Assembly: GCF_038049935.1 (NCBI RefSeq) | Contig: NZ_CP145886.1 | Span: 372,001 to 436,000, forward strand | Reading direction: 5' to 3' | DNA: 64,000 nt | Origin: Rossellomorea sp. y25 | GTDB lineage: Bacteria; Bacillota; Bacilli; Bacillales; Bacillaceae_B | In this document: in pieces, positions 26,787 to 35,631 of the stretch | Numbering within the stretch: the first letter of the stretch is position 1 | Layout: each line of letters begins with the position of its first letter | Notes under the pieces: generated by a model | Database searches by the model: none | Seen by the model: the letters and a program-made list of their open reading frames with translations, nothing else | Told to the model about the DNA's origin: nothing | Position numbers and translations under genes: made by a program

Positions 26787-26866
26787 TAGTAAGCAGCATG
26801 GCTTATTTTTCCTTTTACATTCAGCCCCCTTATGGTTTCGTTTCATCTTACAAGGGGGATTCTTTT

Positions 26867-27463
26867 ATGAAAAACATGCGTCTTGTCGTTTTACTTGAAG
26901 CCTCATTGATGGCGGCATTCGCCGTTATCCTTGATATGCTTCCTTCTATTAAGCTATCACCCAGTATCTCCATTTCGATAGCAATGGTTCCTATTTTTCT
27001 ATTGTCATATCGAAGAGGATGGAAGGCTGGTATACTGGCTGGATTTGTATGGGGCCTATTGCAGATTGCCTTGGGTGACGCTTGGATTGCGACTCCAGTG
27101 CAAATGGTAATTGAATATTTCATCGCCTTTGCCTTTATCGGTCTTGCCGGATTCTTTTCCGGTAAGATCCAATCCTCAGTAAGAAGTAACCGTCGAACTA
27201 GAGCGGTCATGTGGGTAGTGGCTGCTACGTTTTTAGGTAGTCTGGGTCGATATTTTTGGCACTTCATCGCAGGATATGTCTTCTTTGCAGAATATGCGCC
27301 AAAAGGCATGTCGCCGCTACTTTTTTCATTAGCAGCAAACGGAATCACCATGTTGGGCTCAGCTCTTCTTTGTTCAATCGCTCTGCTGATCGTACTCAAC
27401 ACAGTGCCAAGATTGATCAAAGTAAGGGTATCTCCTCAAGAAAGCAACCGAAAGGCATCCTAA
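26867..27463 (+). CDS. thiT: thiamine ECF transporter substrate-binding subunit ThiT
   Basis: 198 residues with six hydrophobic segments and the ThiT pattern LEASLMAAFAVILDM near the N-terminus and GFVWGLLQIALGDAWIATPVQ in the middle, where conserved Trp and Gly residues line the thiamine pocket. ThiT binds thiamine and shares the ECF module (EcfA1A2T) encoded elsewhere. The upstream TPP riboswitch fixes the substrate. The ATG at 26867 follows AAGGGGGA; longer in-frame versions start within the riboswitch. Confidence 0.95.
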   Translation: MKNMRLVVLLEASLMAAFAVILDMLPSIKLSPSISISIAMVPIFLLSYRRGWKAGILAGFVWGLLQIALGDAWIATPVQMVIEYFIAFAFIGLAGFFSGKIQSSVRSNRRTRAVMWVVAATFLGSLGRYFWHFIAGYVFFAEYAPKGMSPLLFSLAANGITMLGSALLCSIALLIVLNTVPRLIKVRVSPQESNRKAS

Positions 27464-27471
27464 GTTATTTG

Positions 27472-27503
27472 GACCGGTCACTATAAAGAGGCTGGTCTTT
27501 TTT
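27472..27503 (+). terminator. terminator after thiT
   Basis: GACCGGTC-type stem pairing with GGCTGGTC (imperfect), followed by TTTTTT. Confidence 0.65.
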
Positions 27504-27611
27504 CTATGAAAATACATCCCAGGTCTTAGAAGTATTTACTTCTACGGCTTCTGTTTGCATGTTGGTGATTTTTTTATACTTAAGTTATTCGTTCATATAG
27601 GAGTGACCTCG

Positions 27612-28259
27612 ATGGAAGAAATCATGGCAAATTATTCGGCAGAGTGGGGGATATGGGGTGTATTGCTTTCTCTATTTATTGAAGGAAGTGCTTTCCCTTT
27701 TGTGGGCACTTTTTTCATCGTAACAATGGGATTTATTTTAGAATTAACGTGGATGGAGATAGGAGTGCTTTCTCTAATAGGAAGCTTTCTTTATACAGCG
27801 GGTAGCTATATTCCTTATTTTATCAGTTCAAAATTAGGTGCGAAGCTTGAGGCAAGGTTGAAACCTGAAAAACGGAAGAAGCTCAAAGAAGCTCAGGAAA
27901 AGTTCAACCGTTACGGAATCTGGAGCGTAGCAATTGCAAGTCCCCTTCATTTAGGAAATATCATCCCCTTCATGGCAGGCATGGCAAAAATGGATTTGAA
28001 AGTGTATTCTCTCCTTACTATGCTTGGGATAGCTCCGTCTACCTTTTTTTTCTTAAGTATAGGCAAGTTCTATGATGGTGATAGAGAAGTGATCTTGGGG
28101 TTGGTAGAAGAATATCAACTGTTGGTTCTAACAGGATTTGTGCTGGTAACTGTTTTGTACATTCTCTTTAAAAGGAAGAGAAAAGGGAATAGAAGGATGA
28201 TTAGTAAAGATTCGGAGACTGAAAAATTTTCGTCAAGTTACAAAAAAACTCAATCCTAA
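27612..28259 (+). CDS. DedA-family membrane protein
   Basis: 215 residues. VTT/DedA features include FIEGSAFPFVGTFFIV near the start with the family's conserved Glu, the internal GSFLYTAGSYIPYFISSKLG segment and the RYGIWSVAIASPLHLGNIIPFMAGMAKM segment. DedA proteins act in lipid flipping and membrane homeostasis; this one lacks the usual Arg in the second half motif (HLGNIIP replaces R..P type), which is a deviation. AGGAGTGA supports the ATG at 27612. Monocistronic. Confidence 0.82.
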   Translation: MEEIMANYSAEWGIWGVLLSLFIEGSAFPFVGTFFIVTMGFILELTWMEIGVLSLIGSFLYTAGSYIPYFISSKLGAKLEARLKPEKRKKLKEAQEKFNRYGIWSVAIASPLHLGNIIPFMAGMAKMDLKVYSLLTMLGIAPSTFFFLSIGKFYDGDREVILGLVEEYQLLVLTGFVLVTVLYILFKRKRKGNRRMISKDSETEKFSSSYKKTQS

Positions 28260-28373
28260 AACCCTCTACGCAGATTAAATCTTCGTAAAATCATCCCCTT
28301 CCTCATTGCTTACACCCATTCTTTCCTATAAACTAGACCTATTCAAAAAATAGCACGTGTGGAGAGATCTATA

Positions 28374-29135
28374 TTGGAAGCAAAAATGATAAGAAGATAT
28401 GACATTATGGAGGTAAGTTTGCTGGCGGGTAAGATCATGCTGCAAAGTGGTGCAGAAACGTATCGCGTAGAGGATACGATGATGCGGATCGCCGCTTCTT
28501 ATGGGATTTCAGAATCTCACAGCTATGTTACACCAACAGGGATCATCTTCTCGATTGAAACGTCTGAACCAACGAAAACGAAGCTTATTCGAATAAACGA
28601 ACGGTCTACCGATCTTGAAAAAGTAACCCTAGTGAATAGTATTTCAAGGCAAATCAGTAAGGGGCATCTCACCCTTGAAGAAGCATACAATGCTTTGGAA
28701 AAGCTTGATCAATCTGATCTTTCTTACTCCTTTGTGATTCAGGTATTGGCCGCTTCGATTGCAAGCGGATGTTTTCTCATCATGTTCCAGGGAATGTGGA
28801 ATGACTTCATTCCTGCGCTTTTCGCTGGTGGAGTCGGGTTTACGAGCCTGATCTATTTTCATCGACTTGTGCCCATTAAATTCTTCGCCGAGTTTCTCGC
28901 TTCCTTTATTATCGGAATGCTTTCCTATGGGTTCGTCCAGCTTGGAGTCGGACAGGAGCTGGATAAGATTATTATTGGATCAGTGATGCCTCTGGTTCCC
29001 GGGCTCCTCATTACCAATGCCGTCCGGGACTTAATGGCAGGGCATTTGGTGTCGGGTTTATCGAAGGGAGCAGAAGCTTTTTTAACGGCGTTTGCCATCG
29101 GGACGGGTATTGCCGTAGTTTTCACTCTGACGTAG
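28374..29135 (+). CDS. threonine/serine exporter, ThrE N-terminal subunit (DUF1212)
   Basis: About 253 residues. The N-terminal 120 residues are the soluble DUF1212 domain (AGKIMLQSGAETYRVEDTMMRIAASYG and TPTGIIFSI), followed by five membrane segments with VMPLVPGLLITNAVRDLMAGHLVSG, the family's conserved pore motif. It pairs with the 151-residue YjjB-like subunit encoded 46 bp downstream. A GTG at 28359 is possible, but GGAGAG at 28361-28366 is spaced correctly for the TTG at 28374; an ATG at 28386 is the third option. Export of threonine or serine is inferred from the family. Confidence 0.85.
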   Translation: MEAKMIRRYDIMEVSLLAGKIMLQSGAETYRVEDTMMRIAASYGISESHSYVTPTGIIFSIETSEPTKTKLIRINERSTDLEKVTLVNSISRQISKGHLTLEEAYNALEKLDQSDLSYSFVIQVLAASIASGCFLIMFQGMWNDFIPALFAGGVGFTSLIYFHRLVPIKFFAEFLASFIIGMLSYGFVQLGVGQELDKIIIGSVMPLVPGLLITNAVRDLMAGHLVSGLSKGAEAFLTAFAIGTGIAVVFTLT

Positions 29136-29181
29136 GGTGACTTTGTTTAGTATTAGGAAAAAAGAATGAGGTGAAAAGGGA

Positions 29182-29637
29182 ATGCTCATCATAGAACAAT
29201 TAGTGACCAGCTTCATCTCCGCTGCTGCATTCGGGATTATCTTCAATGCTCCAAAGCAGTCCCTTTTCAAATGCGGAATTGTTGGAATGTTAGGCTGGAT
29301 CATCTACATAGTAATGAGTTTAAACGACGCCGATGCGGTACTTGCGACGTTACTTGCATCCTTTGTCGTGGCCGTGATCAGTCAGGTGTTTGCGAAAATG
29401 TATAAAACCCCGGTCATCATCTTCTCTGTAGCCGGCATTATACCTCTTGTACCTGGAGGACTGGCGTACGATGCCATGAGAAATTTTGTTCAAAACGATT
29501 ACAATGCCGCCATCAACCTGGCAGCTAAAGCTTTTATGATTTCAGGCTCCATCGCCATCGGACTCATCTTCTCAGAAGTCATCAACCAAGTCATCCGAAA
29601 CGCTCGGCTGAACGTAAGTGCAAGGCGAATGAGATAG
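29182..29637 (+). CDS. threonine/serine exporter, ThrE C-terminal subunit (YjjB-like)
   Basis: 151 residues, four to five membrane segments. The GIIPLVPGGLAYDAMRNFVQNDY region mirrors the VPG motif of the partner subunit, as expected for the split ThrE architecture (N-part and C-part as separate genes). Directly downstream of the DUF1212 gene on the same strand. GTGAAAAGGG precedes the ATG. A short terminator follows at 29643-29669. Confidence 0.88.
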   Translation: MLIIEQLVTSFISAAAFGIIFNAPKQSLFKCGIVGMLGWIIYIVMSLNDADAVLATLLASFVVAVISQVFAKMYKTPVIIFSVAGIIPLVPGGLAYDAMRNFVQNDYNAAINLAAKAFMISGSIAIGLIFSEVINQVIRNARLNVSARRMR

Positions 29638-29642
29638 AGGGA

Positions 29643-29669
29643 CGGACCTTACTTTTGTGGGGTCTTTTT
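29643..29669 (+). terminator. terminator after ThrE pair
   Basis: GGACC and GGGTC (imperfect) around TTACTTTTGTG, then a seven-T run. The left side includes the recurrent AGAGGGACGGACCT word (29636-29649). Confidence 0.6.
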
Positions 29670-29797
29670 TTATTGGCTTCAGCAGAGAATAGGAACAAAG
29701 TCGGGCGTAATGAATCCCCTGCAAACTCACACCCCATGTAACATTTTCTCTCTCCTGACGTCTAATCAACAAATAGAACATATAGGAGGGTCATAGC

Positions 29798-31987
29798 ATG
29801 AGTAAGAAATCGTATCTGCTCATCATTGCTGGTATTATGTTGCTGGTGGCACTTGGAACGTTTGTGTATAGTCAAAGACCTGTCGTGAAGGCCGAGGGGA
29901 AGATGGAGGGCGACCTTCTCGTGATGGAGAATAACTCATGGAATCTGCAATTTTCAACGGCCCTGAATAAGGAAACGGTGACGCCCCAGAACATTTATGT
30001 AGAAGACTCCAATGGAGAGAGGATCAATGTCTCCTTGAAGGTGGATGAAAATCGAAAGACACTGCAAATTCAAGCACCGCCAGAAGGATATCCTTCTGAT
30101 CCACACCAGTATACACTTCATATTTCTCCTAAAGTGAAAACCAAATGGGGTTTTTCTTATGATGGAGATACAGAAATACCCTTTTCTGTCACCTCTAAAC
30201 TACCCAGTATTCAATCCAAGGAAGAACTAACGAACTATTTTAAACGAATGTTAAAGAAAAATAAGGAAGATACGGAGTTTTCTCTGTTCGGAAGAGAAGG
30301 GAATATGGAGTCCAAATCATCGGAAGATAGTGCAGCTGGGGAGTCGTCTCAATCGGAATCCAATTTTTCTGAAACGAATAATCAGGTTAAAGGAGTTGAC
30401 GAAGGGGATATCGTGAAGACCGATGGAAGCTATATTTACCAATTAACCGACCGCAGGCTGCTGATTACAAAGGCAAATCCTGTGAAAGAAATGAAAGTGG
30501 TATCCTCTACCAGCTATAAAGAAAATATGCAGCCGCATCATCTGTTTCTACAGAAGGATAAGCTGCTCGTCATCGGGAATAGCTGGTCGCCTGTCCATTT
30601 TCAAGAGGGTAAACAAGAGTCAATTGCTTCCACTATGCCTGTAGACGGAACGACCGTTGCGCTTCTTTATGATATCTCGGACAAAGCCAAACCATCCCTT
30701 CTCAGGCATGTTGAGCTTGAAGGTCAATATGTAACGTCCAGGAAGATTGATTCCACTGTATATTTGATTTCGAATCTGTATCCAAACTACTGGATGCTTG
30801 AACAGGGGGGGAATCCTGATCTGAGACCCCGTGTGAAAGATAGTTTAACAGGTGGTGAAACGACACCACTTCCAATAGAAGATATTAAGTACTTTCCACA
30901 GTCCCAGTCCCCAAACTATACCTTATTGACGGGAATGAATATGGAAGATCCAAAGGCTTCTCTAAACGTTCAATCCTATCTTGGAAGCGGCGATAAAGTG
31001 TATATGTCTAAAAATAATCTTTATGTGGCTGTAGAAAAATACAATGAAGATGCTATGAAAAAATGGACCTCTTCAAACACGGAGATTTATAAATTTTCCG
31101 TAAGTGATGGAAAGATTGAATATGCTTCATCAGGTCAGGTAGAAGGAAGGGTGTTAAATCAATTTTCCATGGATGAACATAAAGGTTACTTTCGGATTGC
31201 AACGACAAAAGGGGAGGTGTGGAACAGTGACTCCCCTTCATCCAATGCTCTCTATATTTTGGATGAAAACATGAAGAATGTTGGGGAAGTAACGGATTTA
31301 GCCAGGGGAGAACAAATCTATTCTGTCAGGTTTATGGGAGATAAGGCATATATGGTGACCTTTAAACAAGTCGATCCCCTTTTTGTCATCGATACGGCAG
31401 ATCCGAAAGCTCCAAAGGTTCTGGGGGAGCTGAAGATTCCGGGTTTTAGCACCTATCTTCACCCCATTGACGAACATCACCTCATCGGGTTTGGGTTTGA
31501 TACGAAAGTGGTGCACGATGACAAAGCAACCAATGAGGAACCCAGAATCGTTCGACAAGGAATGAAGATCTCATTATTCGATATTACAGACTTTCAGCAG
31601 CCAAAGGAGACGGATACTGAAATAATAGGGGGACAGGGTACTCACTCATATTTGTTGGACGATCACAAAGCACTGCTTCATGAACCTTCACGAAATCTAT
31701 ATGGCTTTCCCATTTCTGTTTATCATGAAAAAGAAGGAAGCCGGCATGAACTGGATTTTGACTATCAAGGCGCAATCCTGTATGAAATCACACCTGAAAA
31801 AGGAATCGTCTTAAAGTCTCAGCTCACAGAAGAAGAAAACAAACACAAAGAATATTACGAACAGTGGGAAGACCAGATTCAAAGACTCCTATATATTGAT
31901 GATCAGCTGTATACAGTATCACATAAGAGAGTGACTGCTTACTCTTTAGATGATTTCATTAAAGAAAACGCGATTGACCTCCCGTGA
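29798..31987 (+). CDS. secreted or membrane-anchored beta-propeller protein
   Basis: 729 residues. A single N-terminal hydrophobic helix (residues 6-24) without a clear cleavage site. Residues ~30-130 look like an Ig-like SbsA domain (FSTALNKETVTPQNIYVEDSNGERINV). After a charged Ser-rich linker (150-185), the stretch NNQVKGVDEGDIVKTDGSYIYQL opens the secreted beta-propeller domain (Pfam Beta_propel type) that runs to the C-terminus. The biochemical role is unknown. The start follows AGGAGG. Monocistronic; a strong terminator at 31990-32022 follows. Confidence 0.85.
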   Translation: MSKKSYLLIIAGIMLLVALGTFVYSQRPVVKAEGKMEGDLLVMENNSWNLQFSTALNKETVTPQNIYVEDSNGERINVSLKVDENRKTLQIQAPPEGYPSDPHQYTLHISPKVKTKWGFSYDGDTEIPFSVTSKLPSIQSKEELTNYFKRMLKKNKEDTEFSLFGREGNMESKSSEDSAAGESSQSESNFSETNNQVKGVDEGDIVKTDGSYIYQLTDRRLLITKANPVKEMKVVSSTSYKENMQPHHLFLQKDKLLVIGNSWSPVHFQEGKQESIASTMPVDGTTVALLYDISDKAKPSLLRHVELEGQYVTSRKIDSTVYLISNLYPNYWMLEQGGNPDLRPRVKDSLTGGETTPLPIEDIKYFPQSQSPNYTLLTGMNMEDPKASLNVQSYLGSGDKVYMSKNNLYVAVEKYNEDAMKKWTSSNTEIYKFSVSDGKIEYASSGQVEGRVLNQFSMDEHKGYFRIATTKGEVWNSDSPSSNALYILDENMKNVGEVTDLARGEQIYSVRFMGDKAYMVTFKQVDPLFVIDTADPKAPKVLGELKIPGFSTYLHPIDEHHLIGFGFDTKVVHDDKATNEEPRIVRQGMKISLFDITDFQQPKETDTEIIGGQGTHSYLLDDHKALLHEPSRNLYGFPISVYHEKEGSRHELDFDYQGAILYEITPEKGIVLKSQLTEEENKHKEYYEQWEDQIQRLLYIDDQLYTVSHKRVTAYSLDDFIKENAIDLP

Positions 31988-31989
31988 TG

Positions 31990-32022
31990 AAAACCCTTAA
32001 GGCGCTTTGCCTTAAGGGTTTT
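31990..32022 (+). terminator. terminator after beta-propeller gene
   Basis: AAAACCCTTAAGGC and GCCTTAAGGGTTTT form a perfect 14-bp stem with a GCTTT loop. Confidence 0.9.
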
Positions 32023-32146
32023 CTATTACTTAAGACTCCTTGGTGAATCAAATAGACTATCTTTTTTTGTCAGGTTTTGAAAAAAAATCTTTGGGTAGAT
32101 AACTATTAGCATTATACAATTTCCATAATTGAAGGGAGAACATCGA

Positions 32147-33715
32147 ATGAACAATGATATAACGCAAGAATGGTACGGGTACTTAGGGAAGCTTCCTGAT
32201 CTGTTATTAGCTCTATTAGTGTTTTTGATCGGATGGATCATTGCTAAGGCTGTTGAAAAAGCCGTTTACGGAATTTTAAAACGGGTGAAGATCGATGATA
32301 ACCTTTATTTTGGCAGCAGGAACGGAGAACGGAAATGGACATCGGAGAAAGTCATTAGTAAAATTGTGTACTTTATTCTGCTTGTGTTTGTGTTTATTGC
32401 CTTCTTCAATATGCTTGACTTGAACTTCATTGCTTCACCTTTAGTCGGTATGTTGAGTACGATGGCGGCAGCGATTCCGAATGTATTAAAAGCAGCACTC
32501 ATTCTATTATTTGCATGGATTGTTGCATCTGTACTGAAGGTATTGATTGAGAAACTGGGTACGAGACCTGCAGTTAAAAGCACGCTGGTAAGATCTAAAT
32601 TAGCAAAAGATGAAAATGATGTCCATCGATACGTCTATACGGCTGCTAGAATTGTATTCTATCTCGTGCTTCTCATATTCTTACCGGGAGTGTTAGCAGC
32701 TCTTAATATCACAGGGGTTTCAGGGCCTTTCACGGAAATGCTCCAAAACTTCCTAGGGTTTATTCCTAAACTGTTTGCCGCAGCTATCATTCTCCTTGTT
32801 GGCTGGTTTGTAGCCAAAATCGTCCGGGATATCGTCACGAACTTTTTACAGGCGATTGGAACAGAGAGAGTCGCTGAACGATTCGGCATTGGCAAGCTCT
32901 TTCAAGGAACAACGGTTTCATCGGTCATTGGTACGATCATATTCGTGCTCATTATGATTCCGGTTACCATTTCTGCATTGGATCAGCTGGACATTCGCGG
33001 GATTTCAGAACCGGCGATTAACATGCTGAATCAGGTCCTTGTGATGCTTCCGAATATTGCGATTGCAATTCTACTCATTCTTGCAGGAATCTGGGTTGGT
33101 AAATGGGTTGGAGCCATGGTTGCCCGTTTATTGAACCGGGTAGGATTCAATTCTCTATTACGTAATATGGGTATTGGACGTATGAACGTCAATAAGAATC
33201 CGTATGAACCAACGGGCTCATCCTATATGAATCTATCAGGGCTTGTAGGTAGAGTGGTTCAAATTATCATTGTTTTCCTATTTGTTGTAGAAGCCCTGGA
33301 AATTGTGCGATTGGAATTCCTGGTCGCTCTGGCAACGGGTGTCCTTGCGTATTTACCACATGTATTGGCAGCCATCGTCATTCTTGGGGCAGGCTTATAC
33401 TTAGGTAACTTGGTCAAGAGCATCATATCCAATGTATTGAGTGATAACTTCCAAGTACTTTCGACCATCACGAAATATGCAATCATTGCCTTGAGCTTCT
33501 TTATGGCCTTGGATCAATTAAAAGTAGCAGATTCCATCGTCAATATTGCATTCATGCTGATTCTGGGTGGACTGGCACTAGCCTTCGGTTTGGCCTTTGG
33601 TCTGGGTGGAAAGGACTTTGCACAAAAATATCTATCTAAACTCGATCGGAAAATTGAAGAAGAAAAGAACAGACCTAATAATGGTGGTACAGATACACCA
33701 CCTTTTAATCAATAA
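32147..33715 (+). CDS. mechanosensitive-channel-like protein with repeated TM-helix units (CmpX-like)
   Basis: About 522 residues, roughly ten to eleven membrane helices arranged as repeated pairs: LPDLLLALLVFLIGWIIAKAVEKAV, IPNVLKAALILLFAWIVASVL, IPKLFAAAIILLVGWFVAKIV, LPNIAIAILLILAGIWVGKWV and LPHVLAAIVILGAGLYLGNLV. These repeats of the MscS-associated conserved helix resemble CmpX-type proteins. The C-terminal GLAFGLGGKDFAQKYL is the MscS-like end. It may gate in response to membrane tension or tune membrane fluidity. TTG at 32129 is not used; the ATG at 32147 follows AAGGGAG. Confidence 0.82.
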   Translation: MNNDITQEWYGYLGKLPDLLLALLVFLIGWIIAKAVEKAVYGILKRVKIDDNLYFGSRNGERKWTSEKVISKIVYFILLVFVFIAFFNMLDLNFIASPLVGMLSTMAAAIPNVLKAALILLFAWIVASVLKVLIEKLGTRPAVKSTLVRSKLAKDENDVHRYVYTAARIVFYLVLLIFLPGVLAALNITGVSGPFTEMLQNFLGFIPKLFAAAIILLVGWFVAKIVRDIVTNFLQAIGTERVAERFGIGKLFQGTTVSSVIGTIIFVLIMIPVTISALDQLDIRGISEPAINMLNQVLVMLPNIAIAILLILAGIWVGKWVGAMVARLLNRVGFNSLLRNMGIGRMNVNKNPYEPTGSSYMNLSGLVGRVVQIIIVFLFVVEALEIVRLEFLVALATGVLAYLPHVLAAIVILGAGLYLGNLVKSIISNVLSDNFQVLSTITKYAIIALSFFMALDQLKVADSIVNIAFMLILGGLALAFGLAFGLGGKDFAQKYLSKLDRKIEEEKNRPNNGGTDTPPFNQ

Positions 33716-33718
33716 GTG

Positions 33719-33755
33719 TAAAAACCACACGATTCTTTTAGATCGTGTGGTTTTT
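33719..33755 (+). terminator. terminator
   Basis: AAAAACCACACGAT and ATCGTGTGGTTTTT stem with a short loop, then a T run. Confidence 0.9.
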
Positions 33756-33903
33756 GTTAGGGGATAATGGTGGATTCGATAAATCCTACGGAAATGACCT
33801 TCAGCTTCTGCATGAACACTTCCAACTACCACCCGGTATAAAAAAACGATATGATGATACATATATATACATAATGGAAGTTTAATGTAAGAGGGGTGTT
33901 CAT

Positions 33904-35631
33904 TTGAAGGTCATACGTTTTTTAAAGCCTTACCGTGTTGCCATGGCGGTTGCCTGGAGTTTAATGCTGGTAGAGCTTGCTGTTGAATTATTAAATCCGC
34001 TGTTTATGGCACGGATTATTGATGAAGGCATTATGAATGGAGACTTGGACGTGGTGATGAAATGGGGCTTCATCATGGTGGGGATGTCTCTCCTCGCGTT
34101 TATTTCAGGCGTGACGAATTCATTTTTCGCCGCTCATACGAGTCAGGGATTTGGCTATGATGTACGGGAAAGCTTATATAAAAAGGTTCAGTCATTTTCC
34201 TTTGCAAGCTTTCATAAGCTTCCGACGTCATCCTTGATCACCAGGATGACCAATGACGTAAGGCAGCTGCAGAATACCATCTTCATGAGCTTACGTATTA
34301 TGCTAAGAGCCCCGCTGCTTGTTGTCGGATCAGCGATCATGGCACTTATCGTCAATGTCCGTCTGGCCCTTATTTTATTAATCGTGATTCCGGTTTTATG
34401 GATGTTCCTGATATGGGTCCTGAAACGTGGATGGAGCCTTTTTGAAAGAGTTCAATCCCGTCTCGACAAAGTAAACGAGGTCATGAAGGAAAACCTCTCC
34501 GGGATGAGGTTAATTAAAGCTTATACACGAAGCAAATATGAAGAAGGCCGATTTCATGGTGCAAATGAAGATTTGAAGGATCGGACTGTCCGGGCTCTTC
34601 GTTTCATGGAAATTATCATGCCTCTTCTGATGCTCGTGATGAATCTTGCCCTCTTATCCGTTTTGTGGTTCGGAAGTATAGATGTTGCCTCAGGTGGGGC
34701 GAATGTTGGAGAAGTCGTAGCGATCGTCACCTATGTTACGAGAATCTCTTCTGTTTTTTCAATTTTCTCATTTATCATTACAAGTTTTTCAAGAGCAAGG
34801 GCTTCTGCCGGGCGGGTAGAAGAAGTTCTCCAAACAGAGGTAGATCTAAAAGACGGAGAAGGTGCCAGACTGGAAAACACTGTGGTGAACGGAGAGATTA
34901 CATTCAAAGATGTGTCGTTTCAATACCCTTCAACCCGCGGCAAGGTGCTTGAGGGTGTATCGTTTAAAGTGGAGGCTGGCGAAACGGTTTCGATCCTCGG
35001 AGCAACGGGATCCGGCAAAACATCACTGTTCCAACTCATTCCCCGCCTGTACGATGCGACGGAAGGGTCTGTTGAACTGGATGGTCAATGCATACGGTCC
35101 ATCCCTTTGGCTCATGTAAGGAAAAATATTGGGTACGTGCCCCAGGAAGCGGTATTGTTTTCTGGATCCGTATCCGAAAACCTCCTCTGGGGAAAAGAAG
35201 ATGCAACCAGGGAAGAAATGATCCAAGCCGCAAAGGATGCCCAGATCCATGAGACCATCCTGAATCTTCCTCATGGATATGACACAGTTCTCGGTCAAAA
35301 AGGGGTCAATCTTTCAGGAGGACAGAAACAGCGTCTGTCGATTGCGAGAGCACTCATTCGAAAACCAAAGATTTTATTACTGGACGATAGCACGAGTGCT
35401 TTGGATTTGAAAACAGAATCGAAATTACTCCAAGCTCTGAAGCAATACGAATGTACGACGATGATCATTACACAGAAAATAAGTACGGCCATGGAATCTG
35501 ATACGATTCTGCTCCTTGAAGATGGAGTGTTAATCGGAGAAGGGACCCATACATCCCTATTAGAAGATTCCTCCCTCTATCAGGCGATTTTTCAATCTCA
35601 ATTCGGAGAGGAGGAAATACATCATGTCTAG
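33904..35631 (+). CDS. yfiB: heterodimeric ABC exporter subunit, YfiB-like (degenerate site)
   Basis: 575 residues: six-helix exporter domain (1-310) and ATPase domain (330-575). Walker A LGATGSGKTS and signature LSGGQKQR are canonical, but the catalytic Glu of Walker B is Asp (LLLDDSTSALD) and the switch His is Gln (IITQKIST). This is the pattern of the subunit with an inactive composite site in heterodimers such as BmrCD and TM287/288. The gene overlaps its partner at 35624 by 8 bp. TTG start after GAGGGGTG. The length equals B. subtilis YfiB closely. Likely a multidrug or lipid exporter. Confidence 0.9.
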   Translation: MKVIRFLKPYRVAMAVAWSLMLVELAVELLNPLFMARIIDEGIMNGDLDVVMKWGFIMVGMSLLAFISGVTNSFFAAHTSQGFGYDVRESLYKKVQSFSFASFHKLPTSSLITRMTNDVRQLQNTIFMSLRIMLRAPLLVVGSAIMALIVNVRLALILLIVIPVLWMFLIWVLKRGWSLFERVQSRLDKVNEVMKENLSGMRLIKAYTRSKYEEGRFHGANEDLKDRTVRALRFMEIIMPLLMLVMNLALLSVLWFGSIDVASGGANVGEVVAIVTYVTRISSVFSIFSFIITSFSRARASAGRVEEVLQTEVDLKDGEGARLENTVVNGEITFKDVSFQYPSTRGKVLEGVSFKVEAGETVSILGATGSGKTSLFQLIPRLYDATEGSVELDGQCIRSIPLAHVRKNIGYVPQEAVLFSGSVSENLLWGKEDATREEMIQAAKDAQIHETILNLPHGYDTVLGQKGVNLSGGQKQRLSIARALIRKPKILLLDDSTSALDLKTESKLLQALKQYECTTMIITQKISTAMESDTILLLEDGVLIGEGTHTSLLEDSSLYQAIFQSQFGEEEIHHV

